Part shown: positions 9,827 through 18,526 of the stretch, one piece after another
How positions within the stretch are numbered: the first letter of the stretch is position 1
How the letters are laid out: the number at the start of each line of letters is the position of its first letter
DNA from: Vreelandella profundi
Lineage (GTDB): Bacteria; Pseudomonadota; Gammaproteobacteria; Pseudomonadales; Halomonadaceae
Direction: 5' to 3'
DNA: 64,000 nt
Assembly (NCBI RefSeq): GCF_019722725.1
Contig: NZ_CP077941.1
Location: 496,001-560,000, forward strand
Program-made: the position numbers and the translations under genes
Notes under the pieces: model-generated
What the model was told of the DNA's origin: nothing
The model's input: only the letters and a program-made list of their open reading frames with translations
The model's database searches: none

Positions 9827-11260
9827 ATGACACAATCCTCGGTTGATCAGGCGTATCTGGCAAAACGCCAGCTGCGTAAAGGCACTGCTGGCTGGATGCT
9901 GCTAGCAGGGCTTGGCGTTTCCTACGTTATTTCCGGGGACTTCGCCGGATGGAACTTTGGCATCGCCGAAGCGGGATGGGGCGGTTTTGCGATTGCTGCC
10001 TGTTTAATGGCGCTAATGTACCTTGCCTTAGTGCTATCGCTGGCGGAGATGTCTGCGGCGATACCGGCCGCGGGCGGTGGTTACAGCTTTGCTCGCCAGG
10101 CGATGGGGCCGGCAGGCGGGTACTTAACGGGGCTTGCTGTATTGATCGAGTACGCCTTGGCGCCCGCCGCGATTGTGATTTTTATTGGCGCCGCGGTTGA
10201 GTCATTGCTAGGCATTAACGGGCCGTTGGTTTATCTGATTTTTTACGCGGTGTTTATCGGTATTCATCTGGCCGGCGTGGGTGAAGCGCTCAAGGTCATG
10301 ATGGTTATTAGCGGCCTGGCGGTATTTGCCATTCTAGCGACCGCTGTAGCGCTGATAGGCAGTTTTGATGCGGCCAATTTGTTTGATATAGCCCCCACCG
10401 ATGCCGCGGGCGCGAGCACGTTTATGCCGTTTGGCTGGTACGGCGTTTGGGCGGCGCTGCCGTTTGGGATGTGGCTGTTTCTGGCGGTCGAAGGCGTACC
10501 GCTGGCCGCTGAAGAAGCTAAAGACCCTGCGCGTGATATGCCTAAAGGCATTATCGCTGCGATGCTGTTTTTGCTGTTCACTGCGCTGCTGGTGGTTGTG
10601 TTGTTAGCCGGCGCCGCAGGGGCTGAAATGATCGGCCAAAGCGGCGTGCCGCTGGTGGATGCGCTTAATGCGACCGGCAATCCGATGCTGGCGACCACGG
10701 TTAACGTGCTGGGCTTGGCGGGGTTAATTGCTTCCTTCTTTTCGATTATTTATGGCTATAGTCGGCTGGTGTTTGCGCTGTCGCGGGCGGGCTATTTGCC
10801 TAAGCGTCTATCGCTGACCAGCGGGCGTAAAGTGCCTTATCTGGCGCTGATTGTACCCGGTGTGTTTGGCTTTCTGGCATCGCTAAGCGGGGAAGGCGAC
10901 CTGATGCTAGCAATGGCCGTGGTAGGGGCAACTATTTCCTATGCGCTGATGGCGCTAAGCCATATTTTACTGCGTTTAAAGCAGCCTGATTTGCCGCGCC
11001 CCTATAAAACTCCAGGGGGAATTGTGACCTCCTCGATCGCGCTGGTGCTGGCCTTGGTTGCCTTAACCGGCGTATACGCCTTTGATCCACGCGCGTTTAA
11101 CTACACCATCGTGCTGTTTATCGCGGGTGCAGCCTACTTCTTCCTCTACAGCAAGCATCATCTGGTGGCGAAAACAGCCGAAGAAGAATTTGCGCTGGTG
11201 TCCGCCGCACCTGACGAGCTTGATAAGAGCGAACACACACCAGCCGCCGCTAAGCTGTAA
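9827..11260 (+). CDS. eat: Ethanolamine permease (APC superfamily)
   Basis: The product is 477 aa with about 12 hydrophobic segments. The first is LLAGLGVSYVISGDFAGWNFG and the family motif AAIPAAGGGYSFARQAMGP follows. This matches the ethanolamine permease subgroup (TIGR00908 type) of amino-acid/polyamine/organocation carriers. A ribosome site AAGGG lies 8 nt before the ATG. It stands 156 bp after eutC in the same direction, so uptake and cleavage of ethanolamine are encoded together. The next step, acetaldehyde oxidation, is not in this window. A terminator follows at 11289-11320. Confidence 0.92.
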   Translation: MTQSSVDQAYLAKRQLRKGTAGWMLLAGLGVSYVISGDFAGWNFGIAEAGWGGFAIAACLMALMYLALVLSLAEMSAAIPAAGGGYSFARQAMGPAGGYLTGLAVLIEYALAPAAIVIFIGAAVESLLGINGPLVYLIFYAVFIGIHLAGVGEALKVMMVISGLAVFAILATAVALIGSFDAANLFDIAPTDAAGASTFMPFGWYGVWAALPFGMWLFLAVEGVPLAAEEAKDPARDMPKGIIAAMLFLLFTALLVVVLLAGAAGAEMIGQSGVPLVDALNATGNPMLATTVNVLGLAGLIASFFSIIYGYSRLVFALSRAGYLPKRLSLTSGRKVPYLALIVPGVFGFLASLSGEGDLMLAMAVVGATISYALMALSHILLRLKQPDLPRPYKTPGGIVTSSIALVLALVALTGVYAFDPRAFNYTIVLFIAGAAYFFLYSKHHLVAKTAEEEFALVSAAPDELDKSEHTPAAAKL

Positions 11261-11288
11261 GCGAGCCAGCGATTAGGCTACTGTGGTA

Positions 11289-11320
11289 AGCCCCTGACGG
11301 TATGACGTCGGGGGCTTTTT
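11289..11320 (+). terminator. Rho-independent terminator after the ethanolamine permease
   Basis: An 11-bp stem with one G-T pair (AGCCCCTGACG against CGTCGGGGGCT) surrounds a 6-nt loop and is followed by five T. It starts 28 bp after the permease stop. Confidence 0.85.
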
Positions 11321-11334
11321 CTTAGCTATTTTGC

Positions 11335-11370
11335 CTATCTGTTTTTTTCTATCTGTTTTTTCTATCTATG
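11335..11370. repeat. T-rich tandem repeat, 2.6 copies of a 13-14 bp unit
   Basis: CTATCTG followed by T7, then CTATCTG followed by T6, then a partial CTATCTATG. It lies between the permease terminator and the CIA30 gene, just upstream of that gene's ribosome site. Confidence 0.7.
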
Positions 11371-11390
11371 AGCCGTTGCGAGGTGACCTT

Positions 11391-11885
11391 ATGACGCTGA
11401 CCTTTAATAATGCTGACGAGCAGCAGCGCTGGTATGCCGTTGACGATGGTGTCATGGGCGGTGTTTCCCAAAGCAGGTTTAGCGTTGCCGACGGTGAAGG
11501 TCGTTTTCAGGGTGAGGTGTCGCTCGAAAACGGCGGCGGCTTTGCCTCTGTGCGTCGCGAGCCTAACGGTTTTGAATCCACGCTAGCGGGAGCCAAGGGC
11601 ATCGCTGTTAGCGTGCTAGGAGATGGCCGCACCTATCAATTACGCCTGAAAAGCACCACGCTCGGCGATGCGTCGGCGTATCGGGTGAAATTTACGCCTT
11701 CCGCTGACACGTGGGAGACCATACATTTTCCATGGGACGCGTTTGAAGCCGTGCGGCGTGGCACGCTACTCAGCGATGCACCGGCGATAACGCCCAGCGA
11801 CATTCACATGCTGGGCTTCTTAATTGCTGATCGCACCGCTGGGCCTTTCTGCCTGCAGGTCAAACGTATTGAGTCCATCGACTAA
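11391..11885 (+). CDS. CIA30-family protein (complex I intermediate-associated type)
   Basis: The product is 164 aa from the ATG at 11391, which has GAGGTG 5 nt upstream. An in-frame start at 11331 would read through the T-rich repeat and is unlikely. The motif WYAVDDGVMGGVSQSRFSV near residue 12 and the later FTPSADTWETIHFPWDAFE are hallmarks of the CIA30/NADH:ubiquinone intermediate-associated domain, a galactose-binding-like beta sandwich. Bacterial members are mostly uncharacterised. It lies 13 bp before a sirtuin gene, suggesting cotranscription. Confidence 0.8.
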   Translation: MTLTFNNADEQQRWYAVDDGVMGGVSQSRFSVADGEGRFQGEVSLENGGGFASVRREPNGFESTLAGAKGIAVSVLGDGRTYQLRLKSTTLGDASAYRVKFTPSADTWETIHFPWDAFEAVRRGTLLSDAPAITPSDIHMLGFLIADRTAGPFCLQVKRIESID

Positions 11886-11898
11886 CAATGAGGGAATC

Positions 11899-12612
11899 AT
11901 GACAGCAAGGCCGCATTTAGTGGTGTTTACCGGATCGGGAATCAGCGCCGAGAGTGGCATCAAAACGTTTCGTGCCAGCGACGGCCTTTGGGAGGACTAT
12001 CCGATTGAAGACGTCGCCACACCACGTGCGTGGCAGCGTAATCCGCAGCAGGTGTTGGATTTTTATAATCAGCGCCGCGAGCAGATCCGCCGAGCAAAGC
12101 CCAATGCTGCGCATAAAGCTCTGGCGGCCCTTGAGCAGGATGGGTTTGACGTCAGCATCATTACCCAGAATATCGATGATCTTCACGAGCGGGCAGGTTC
12201 GCATCATGTGCTGCACTTACATGGTGAGATTTTAAAGGCGCGCTCATCGGTTGATGAACACATGCGCTATCCGTTGCCTAAAGGCGGCATTGCGCTGGGT
12301 GATGTCTGTGATAAGGGCAGCCAGCTACGCCCTGATGTGGTCTGGTTTGGTGAGGCGGTGCCGCTATTTGCCGAGGCCTGTGAGCTTGTCAGTAAGGCTG
12401 ATTTTCTATTAGTGGTGGGTACCTCGCTGGCGGTGATGCCTGCCGCTTCGCTGCTCTCGTACATTGATGTCGAGACACCCTGCGCGCTGGTCGACCCAGA
12501 GGCCGACATGCTCAGCCCGCCGGGCGTCTTGGCGATCAACGCCACCGCGGGCGAGGGCGTGCCCGCCCTCGCCAATCGCTGGAAGCAGCAGGGTCATTTG
12601 CGGCTGTCTTGA
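11899..12612 (+). CDS. SIR2-family NAD-dependent protein deacylase, zinc-less type
   Basis: The product is 237 aa from the ATG at 11899, preceded by GAGGG. NAD-binding motifs are clear: TGSGISAESGIKTFR at 11-25, TQNIDDLHERAG at 89-100 and the catalytic His108 in HLHGE. The segment that normally carries two CxxC zinc pairs (about residues 110-145) has a single Cys (C137), so the structural zinc site is missing. Such Cys-less sirtuins exist in bacteria, so the gene need not be broken. It probably removes acyl groups from protein lysines. It is convergent with bioA, 41 bp away. Confidence 0.88.
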   Translation: MTARPHLVVFTGSGISAESGIKTFRASDGLWEDYPIEDVATPRAWQRNPQQVLDFYNQRREQIRRAKPNAAHKALAALEQDGFDVSIITQNIDDLHERAGSHHVLHLHGEILKARSSVDEHMRYPLPKGGIALGDVCDKGSQLRPDVVWFGEAVPLFAEACELVSKADFLLVVGTSLAVMPAASLLSYIDVETPCALVDPEADMLSPPGVLAINATAGEGVPALANRWKQQGHLRLS

Positions 12613-12653
12613 AAATTCGAGACTGAATTGGAATGCAACAGTCCTTAACGTTA

Positions 12654-13925
12654 TTAAGCCCTTAAGAACCACGCCTTCATGACGTCGGTAATCTGGGTGA
12701 TTTCCGCCTCAGAGGTGATATAAGCGGGCATGGTATACAGCCATCGGCCAATGGGGCGCAGCCAAACGCCGTGTTCGCGGGCGAAGTCTCCTACGCCTTT
12801 TAGCGCCTCTGCGGAGTGCGCTTCGATCACGGCGGTGGCGCCGAGTACTCGAACGTCGGCAACGGCTGAATGTTCGTTCAGCGCTGGGTCTTCCAGTAGC
12901 TCACGGCGCAGCTGCTGGCTGAGTCTCGCAATTTTGCCCAGGTAATTCTCTTCCTCAAATACACGCAGGCTCTCCAGTGCCACGCGGCAGGCGAGCGGAT
13001 TGCCCATAAACGTCGGGCCGTGCATAAACGCGTGCGGAGGGCTGTCACCGATAAAGGCGCTGTGGACGCGATCCGTGGCCAGGGTTGCAGCGTGACCCAA
13101 ATAGCCACCGGTCAAGCCTTTGGAGAGCACCATAATATCTGGCGTGACGCCCGCATGGTCCGCGGCAAACAGCTTGCCGGTGCGGCCAAAGCCGGTAGCT
13201 ACTTCATCAAAAATCAACAGCACGCCAAACTCATCGCACAGTGCTCTGGCGCCAGCAACATAGCCCGGTGACGTCATGTTGAGCCCGCCAGCCGCCTGTA
13301 GTAATGGTTCCATCAACAGCGCTGCGATCTCGTGATGATATTGCTCAAGCACGCCACGCAGAGCATGAAGGTCGTGTTCAACCTGCTCAGCGCTGGCATC
13401 AAAAGGAGCCGTAGGTGCCGGAGCAAAATGATGCTGAGGCAGTAGGCTGGCGAACAGGCTGTGCATGCCTTCTTCCGGGTCGCACACCGCCATGCAGCCG
13501 GTGGTGTCGCCGTGGTACGCCTTCATCAGCGAAAGCATCTTTGCCTTGCCAGGGTTGCCGGTGAGCACCTGATACTGGAGGGCCATTTTCATCGCCACTT
13601 CCATGCCAACCGAACCACTGTCCGAATAGAAAACGTGATTCAGCCCGGCGGGCGTAATGCGCACTAGCTCACGCGCTAACTGGTCAGCGGGCTCATGGGT
13701 TAAGCCGCCAAGCATGACGTGGCAAAGCTCGCCAGCCTGCTCACGTATGGCCGCCACCAAGCGCGGGTGGCCGTAGCCGTGGATCATGCACCACCAGGAA
13801 CAGGTGGCATCCAGCAGGCGTTCTCCGCTTTCAAGCACAAAGTGCGTGCCTTCACCGCCGACCACCTTGGGTGCGGGTGCCTGTGTTTTTAGATGTGAAT
13901 AAGGATGCCAAACCGGCGTTGTCAT
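12654..13925 (-). CDS. bioA: Adenosylmethionine-8-amino-7-oxononanoate aminotransferase
   Basis: The product is 423 aa, a class III PLP aminotransferase. It shows HPYSHLKTQAP near the N-terminus, CSWWCMIHGYGHP, the cofactor aspartate in LLIFDEVATGFGRTGKLF and the PLP lysine in LSKGLTGGYLG. BioA converts KAPA to DAPA with S-adenosylmethionine as amino donor. It is the last gene of a six-gene biotin operon and overlaps bioD by 4 nt (ATGA). Confidence 0.96.
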   Translation of the reverse strand: MTTPVWHPYSHLKTQAPAPKVVGGEGTHFVLESGERLLDATCSWWCMIHGYGHPRLVAAIREQAGELCHVMLGGLTHEPADQLARELVRITPAGLNHVFYSDSGSVGMEVAMKMALQYQVLTGNPGKAKMLSLMKAYHGDTTGCMAVCDPEEGMHSLFASLLPQHHFAPAPTAPFDASAEQVEHDLHALRGVLEQYHHEIAALLMEPLLQAAGGLNMTSPGYVAGARALCDEFGVLLIFDEVATGFGRTGKLFAADHAGVTPDIMVLSKGLTGGYLGHAATLATDRVHSAFIGDSPPHAFMHGPTFMGNPLACRVALESLRVFEEENYLGKIARLSQQLRRELLEDPALNEHSAVADVRVLGATAVIEAHSAEALKGVGDFAREHGVWLRPIGRWLYTMPAYITSEAEITQITDVMKAWFLRA

Positions 13926-14611
13926 AACGGCTCCAGGGAGAGATAGGGGGCGGCAGTCGCGGCCTCGGGGGCATCAAGATGGGGGATAATGCCTAAGCAG
14001 TGGGCCGCCAGCCTCGTTTTTAAGTGGGCAATATTGGCCTCAAAGCGAGTTGAGTCGGCGGCAAAGGCGGGGTCGACCACGCTGCCCGCCCAACCTGCGA
14101 GATGCAGGCCATCGGCACGAATGGCTTCTGCCGTTAAGCGGGCATGGTTCAAACAGCCTAGCTTTAGGCCGACGACCAGAATCACCGGCAGCTTGAGGGC
14201 GATTGCCAGGTCGGCGAAATCTTCCTGGGCGTTTAATGGGACCCGCCAACCGCCTGCGCCTTCAATCAACGTGAAGTCTCTCGGTGTTTGGGTAAACGTT
14301 TTGCGCAGTAAGTGAGTAATGGCGCTGGCTTTCAGCGGTTGGCCTGTTTCTATCGCAGCGAGATGAGGCGCTATAGCGGGCGCAAAAGTGATGGTGTTCA
14401 CCGTGGCGTAGTCGACTGAGGGCACGCTCTGTCGCTGTAGTGCCAAAGCATCGTCGTTACGCAGGCCATCGCTCGTCTGCTCACTGCCGGAAGCCACAGG
14501 CTTAAGACCCAGTGTGCTTAACTGTTGTTGGCGGGCAGCATATAGCAACGCGCTGGTCACCAATGTTTTACCCGCATCGGTATCGGTGCCCGTAACAAAC
14601 CAGACGTTCAT
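13922..14611 (-). CDS. bioD: Dethiobiotin synthetase
   Basis: The product is 229 aa with the P-loop GTDTDAGKT at residues 8-16, LKPVASGSE, and the family motif VEGAGG-type segment LIEGAGGWRVPLN. It closes the ureido ring of dethiobiotin from DAPA, CO2 and ATP. It overlaps bioC and bioA by 4 nt on each side, consistent with strict coupling in the operon. Confidence 0.95.
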   Translation of the reverse strand: MNVWFVTGTDTDAGKTLVTSALLYAARQQQLSTLGLKPVASGSEQTSDGLRNDDALALQRQSVPSVDYATVNTITFAPAIAPHLAAIETGQPLKASAITHLLRKTFTQTPRDFTLIEGAGGWRVPLNAQEDFADLAIALKLPVILVVGLKLGCLNHARLTAEAIRADGLHLAGWAGSVVDPAFAADSTRFEANIAHLKTRLAAHCLGIIPHLDAPEAATAAPYLSLEPL

Positions 14612-15390
14612 AGCGGTTTTTCCAATTGCAGGGTTAAACAGCGATAGCTCACCGGCAGACCCATCCGCTCGCGCAGTTGCTCAAAGCGCGCTTGTGCGGT
14701 GGCGATGTCAGCTCGCGTAAGAGGGGTGTGCGATCGGGCAAGCTGTGCTCCCACCCCTTTAATGGACGCCATGACGGCCGTTAGGTCGGGATAGTAGAAA
14801 CGCTCAATCGACGCAGTCTGCTGGATTATCGTTAAGCGGCTTTTAGCGATGGCCTTCACAACACTTGCCTGATCAGGCGTTTTTAGCAGTGCTTCGGGCC
14901 TCTGCCAGGCCTGGGCAACTTCTTGCAACGTTCCTGGCAGTAGTGTCGTGATATGCGCTTGCCCACCAGGCTGTAACACGCGGTAGAGTTCATTCATGAC
15001 GGCGCTAATATCGGGGCACCACTGCACCGCCAAGTTGGAAAAAACCAGATCAAATAAATGCGCATCAAAGGGCTGGGCGGCAGCATCGCCGGGTTGCCAG
15101 TCAATGCTTTCACCGTGGCGCTGGCGGGCCTGTTCCAGCATGCCGGGCGCTAAATCTAATCCAGTGATATGCGCGCAGGGGTAACGTGTTGCCAATCGCT
15201 GCGTCCAGTAACCGGTGCCGCACCCCATGTCCAACACGTTAAAAGCACGGGTAGGTAACGAATCCCAAAGTGCCTCGCCTATTTGGCGTTGAGCCGTGGC
15301 TAGCGCATCGTAGCGAGGAGCGGCGCGGGAGAATGCGTGGGCGACCCGCGCCTGCCAGTGGGTTTCGCTATTCAGCGTTAGATCCATCAT
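14608..15390 (-). CDS. bioC: Malonyl-ACP O-methyltransferase
   Basis: The product is 260 aa. It carries the BioC N-terminal pattern VAHAFSRAAPRYDALATAQ, SAM motif I VLDMGCGTGYWTQRLA and FSNLAVQWC. It methylates the free carboxyl of malonyl-ACP so that fatty-acid synthesis can build pimeloyl-ACP methyl ester. Two ATGs stand in tandem at the start. The gene overlaps bioH by 4 nt, placing the methylase next to the matching esterase. Confidence 0.94.
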   Translation of the reverse strand: MMDLTLNSETHWQARVAHAFSRAAPRYDALATAQRQIGEALWDSLPTRAFNVLDMGCGTGYWTQRLATRYPCAHITGLDLAPGMLEQARQRHGESIDWQPGDAAAQPFDAHLFDLVFSNLAVQWCPDISAVMNELYRVLQPGGQAHITTLLPGTLQEVAQAWQRPEALLKTPDQASVVKAIAKSRLTIIQQTASIERFYYPDLTAVMASIKGVGAQLARSHTPLTRADIATAQARFEQLRERMGLPVSYRCLTLQLEKPL

Positions 15391-16154
15391 AAAACCGCCA
15401 TGCTGGTATTCGTCATCTGGATGGCATCGTTAGCCATCTGGGTGACATGGCGAATAATCGACGCCGCCAGAGCCTGCGGCTGCGAGAGCATCGGGCAGTG
15501 TCCGACACCGCTTAGCGTTTCACTTATATGGTGCTGAGCGCGGCTAATGAAGGGATCATATTCGCCGGTGAGACGTACAACCGGGCAGAGGGGCGCCGCT
15601 AAGCGTGAGCGATTATCAATCGACGCCAGCCACTGTAAACCGGAAGCTAAGGTGATGTTATCGGCGGGTGGCGCATCGCCCAGCAAGTCACGTAGCTGCC
15701 GATACGCCTGCCGAGGATTTAGTTCTTCTTGCGCCTGCCAGCGTAAAAAGTGTTGCCACGTCGCGGTAGGTTCGCGCTGAAAGGCACGCTGGAACGCCTT
15801 TAGCTCGCGGGTAGTGACACCGCCGCTGGCACCGGTCTCGTCTCTGGCACAGAAAGTATCGCCCGCACCGAGCAGAATGAGGCCGCGTGGTGGGGGAAGG
15901 TGCTCAAGCAGTGCCGTTGCCAGTAGTCCGCCTAATGACCAGCCGACCCATACCGCATCGCTGGGTAGTGACGGGGCCATGGCCTCGGCTAGTGATGTCA
16001 GCGTTGCGCCAGCTCTTAGCGCAGGGGTGGCGCCGTACCCAGGCCATTCGATCGCTTGGGGAGCAAGGTGATCTGGCCAGTACGTCTCGAGTGGCTGCCA
16101 AATATGCTGATCGACTCCCCAGCCTGAAAGCAATATCACGCGTAGCGGTTGCAT
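15387..16154 (-). CDS. bioH: Pimeloyl-ACP methyl ester carboxylesterase
   Basis: The product is 255 aa, an alpha/beta hydrolase. It begins LLSGWGVDQHIW, has the nucleophile elbow GWSLGG, the acid in LTGEYDPFI and the catalytic His in GVGHCPMLSQP. BioH removes the methyl group that BioC adds, ending chain extension at pimeloyl-ACP. Its place between bioF and bioC supports this over a generic esterase. It overlaps bioF by 19 nt. Confidence 0.92.
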   Translation of the reverse strand: MQPLRVILLSGWGVDQHIWQPLETYWPDHLAPQAIEWPGYGATPALRAGATLTSLAEAMAPSLPSDAVWVGWSLGGLLATALLEHLPPPRGLILLGAGDTFCARDETGASGGVTTRELKAFQRAFQREPTATWQHFLRWQAQEELNPRQAYRQLRDLLGDAPPADNITLASGLQWLASIDNRSRLAAPLCPVVRLTGEYDPFISRAQHHISETLSGVGHCPMLSQPQALAASIIRHVTQMANDAIQMTNTSMAVL

Positions 16155-17299
16155 AGCACCTCTTTCTGCTGACAGTGGTAAAGCGCTGCGAGTAGTTGAT
16201 CAATATCACCGCGCTGATGGCGCGCACTAAGCGTAATGCGTAGCCGTGCTTCACCGTTAGGCACCGTAGGTGGTCGAATCGCGCCTACGTGTATGCCCTT
16301 TTGCTGGAGCTGCACCGCCCAGCTTAGGGTGCGCGTTTCATCGCCCAAGATTAGCGGCTGAATAGGGGTGGCCGAATCGCTGAGCGGTAGCCCCAAGCGC
16401 AGCGCCTCATGACGAAAGTAAGCGATGTTGGCGTTTAGCTGAGCGCGGCGTTCGGGTTCACCCTGAACGATTTCAAGCGCTTTTAAAGTAGCGGCGGCAA
16501 TCGCCGGGGGCTGTGCGGTGGTATAGATATAGCTGCGTGAAAACTGAATCAGATGATCGATTAACGCGGCGTCACCGGCGACAAATGCCCCGGCGGTGCC
16601 TAACGCTTTACCCAAAGTGCCGACCAAAATTGGCACCTCGGTGCTATTCCAGGTGCTGCCCACGCAGCCGCTTCCATCGTCGCCGAGTATGCCTACGCCG
16701 TGGGCATCGTCGATCATCAGCCAGGCGTTATGGCGCTGGCTGACGGTGACTAAAGCACCAATATCTGCGATATGGCCGTCCATGCTGAAGATGCCATCGC
16801 TGACCACGAGCTTGTGCTCGGACTCACTGCGCCCCAGCAGATTTTCCAGATCCATAGCATCGCGGTGATGAAAACGCCGCGAGCGCGCGCCGCTTAACGC
16901 AGCGCCATCGATTAGCGATGCATGGTTAAGGCGGTCTTGGAAGATAGCCGTGTGGCTATCTGCCAGTGCTTGCAGCACGCCGATATTCGCCATATAGCCC
17001 GTGGAAAAAAGCAGCGCACGCTGCCGCCCTGTCCAGCGGGCTAGGGTTTCTTCCAGCGCATCGTGAATGGCTAGATGGCCGCTGACCAAATGCGAAGCAC
17101 CTGCACCCGAGCCAAAACGCCGCGCACCTTCAGCCTGGGCCTCGCTGACACGTGGATCGTGGGCGAGGCCCAGGTAGTCGTTGCCTGCAAAGTTGAGCGT
17201 GCTACGCGCCAGTACCTGGCGCGTTCGCCAGCGGTGTTGCCGCTGACGATCAGCGCGGGCATCGCTTAAGCGTTGTTGCCATGCATCAAGCACTGACAT
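16136..17299 (-). CDS. bioF: 8-amino-7-oxononanoate synthase
   Basis: The product is 387 aa of the alpha-oxoamine synthase family. Visible motifs are [17 protein letters not shown], the substrate region [13 protein letters not shown], the cofactor segment [11 protein letters not shown] and the PLP lysine in [14 protein letters not shown]. It joins pimeloyl-ACP and alanine to give KAPA. It overlaps bioB by 14 nt and bioH by 19 nt. Confidence 0.95.
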   Translation of the reverse strand: MSVLDAWQQRLSDARADRQRQHRWRTRQVLARSTLNFAGNDYLGLAHDPRVSEAQAEGARRFGSGAGASHLVSGHLAIHDALEETLARWTGRQRALLFSTGYMANIGVLQALADSHTAIFQDRLNHASLIDGAALSGARSRRFHHRDAMDLENLLGRSESEHKLVVSDGIFSMDGHIADIGALVTVSQRHNAWLMIDDAHGVGILGDDGSGCVGSTWNSTEVPILVGTLGKALGTAGAFVAGDAALIDHLIQFSRSYIYTTAQPPAIAAATLKALEIVQGEPERRAQLNANIAYFRHEALRLGLPLSDSATPIQPLILGDETRTLSWAVQLQQKGIHVGAIRPPTVPNGEARLRITLSARHQRGDIDQLLAALYHCQQKEVLCNRYA

Positions 17300-18362
17300 C
17301 TACCGCTAACTCGGCCACGCGTTCGGCGTGTACCTGCTGCTGCGCTTGCTGAACAAGACGGGCGGCGTGGGTAGCGTCGCTTTCACAGGTGTCGCGTGTT
17401 TCAGGGTGTAGGCCGAGCTTGGTAAACAGCGCGCGATCGCGATTCGCTTGGGGATTGCTGGTCGTCAGCAGTTTGTCGCCGTAGAAAATCGAGTTGGCGC
17501 CCGCCAAAAATGCCAGCGCCTGGGTCGACTCGTTCATCTGCTCACGGCCGGCGGATAGCCGTACGTGGCTTTGGGGCATCATAATGCGGGCGACCGCAAT
17601 CGCGCGGATAAACACAATGGGATCTAGATCTTCGACGTTTTCCAGCGGGGTACCGGGTACTTTCACCAGCATATTGATCGGCACGGACTCCGGGTGAGGT
17701 GACAGCTTGGCCAGCTGCTGCAGCAAGGCGCTGCGGTCGTTGGCCTCTTCGCCCATGCCAAGAATACCGCCGGAGCAAACCTTCATGCCCGCCTCGCGGA
17801 CGTTAGACAGCGTTTCCAGCCGGTCGCTGTAGGTACGCGTGGTGATGATTTCAGCGTAGTAATCCGGCGAGGTATCCAGGTTGTGGTTGTAGTAATCAAG
17901 GCCCGCCGTGGCAAGCCGGCTAGCTTGCTCGCCATCCACCATTCCCAGCGTCATACAGGTTTCCAGACCAACCGCTTTGACCTGGCGCACCATCTCTTCG
18001 ACTAACAATAGATCCTTATCGCGCGGGCTTCGCCACGCTGCGCCCATGCAAAAACGGCTGGCACCGGCCTCTTTAGCGGCCTTGGCTTGTTCGACGACTT
18101 TTTCAATTTCTAACAGCTTCTCTTTTTCGAGCTGGGTGTTGTAGTGGCCGGACTGGGGGCAGTATTTGCAGTCCTCTGGGCAGGCGCCGGTTTTAATCGA
18201 GAGTAGGGTAGAGATCTGCACCGCGTTAGCGTCAAAGTGGGCGCGATGAACCTGCTGGGCTTGAAACAGCAGGTCGTTGAACGGAAGCGCAAAAAGCGCG
18301 TTGATTTCATCCAGCGTCCAGTCATGGCGCTGACTAAGGCATTTTTCACGGGCTAGTGGCAT
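17286..18362 (-). CDS. bioB: Biotin synthase (radical SAM)
   Basis: The product is 358 aa, the first gene of the bioBFHCDA operon. The radical SAM cluster ligands are C61, C65 and C68 in [26 protein letters not shown] and the sulfur-donor-cluster Arg region ([11 protein letters not shown]) also fit the family. It inserts sulfur into dethiobiotin. The start codon lies 3 nt from a BirA-like operator that covers the ribosome site, and a promoter is readable upstream, so direct repression by biotin-bound BirA is likely. Confidence 0.97.
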   Translation of the reverse strand: MPLAREKCLSQRHDWTLDEINALFALPFNDLLFQAQQVHRAHFDANAVQISTLLSIKTGACPEDCKYCPQSGHYNTQLEKEKLLEIEKVVEQAKAAKEAGASRFCMGAAWRSPRDKDLLLVEEMVRQVKAVGLETCMTLGMVDGEQASRLATAGLDYYNHNLDTSPDYYAEIITTRTYSDRLETLSNVREAGMKVCSGGILGMGEEANDRSALLQQLAKLSPHPESVPINMLVKVPGTPLENVEDLDPIVFIRAIAVARIMMPQSHVRLSAGREQMNESTQALAFLAGANSIFYGDKLLTTSNPQANRDRALFTKLGLHPETRDTCESDATHAARLVQQAQQQVHAERVAELAVDVSA

Positions 18363-18364
18363 GA

Positions 18365-18394
18365 TGTAAACCTTTTATATTTTAATAGTTGACG
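18365..18394 (-). promoter_or_regulatory. BirA-like operator 1, at the bioB leader
   Basis: Read on the plus strand it is TGTAAACC, 14 bp, AGTTGACG. The bacterial BirA operator is TGTAAACC, a 14-16 bp gap, GGTTTACA. The left half is perfect and the right half matches at 5 of 8. It lies between the probable bioB transcription start and the ATG. Confidence 0.65.
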
Positions 18395-18396
18395 AG

Positions 18397-18426
18397 ACTT
18401 TAGCGGCGTTGCGCTTTACGTGTCAA
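18397..18426 (-). promoter_or_regulatory. Candidate bioB promoter
   Basis: On the minus strand a perfect -35 TTGACA (18426-18421) is followed after 18 bp by TAAAGT (18402-18397). The -35 falls inside operator 2 and the predicted start inside operator 1, so BirA bound at either site would block it. Confidence 0.5.
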
Positions 18427-18450
18427 CGTTGAACGATTTTTAGGTTTACA
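18421..18450. promoter_or_regulatory. BirA-like operator 2, between bioB and tapT
   Basis: TGTCAACG, 14 bp, GGTTTACA. The right half is a perfect BirA half-site and the left half matches at 6 of 8. It has the same 14-bp gap as operator 1, with the good and poor halves on opposite sides, making a mirror pair 56 bp apart. Confidence 0.65.
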
Positions 18451-18526
18451 GCGTCAGCGGAAATATTCGTCAAGATAGCGCGCGCTCCTTTATACTCTGC
18501 GCCCTTTTCCACACTTGAGAGCGCGG

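Noticed and set aside
11824..11898. Upstream extension of the sirtuin frame
   Set aside because: It lies within the CIA30 coding end; the ATG at 11899 has a ribosome site and fits the family N-terminus.
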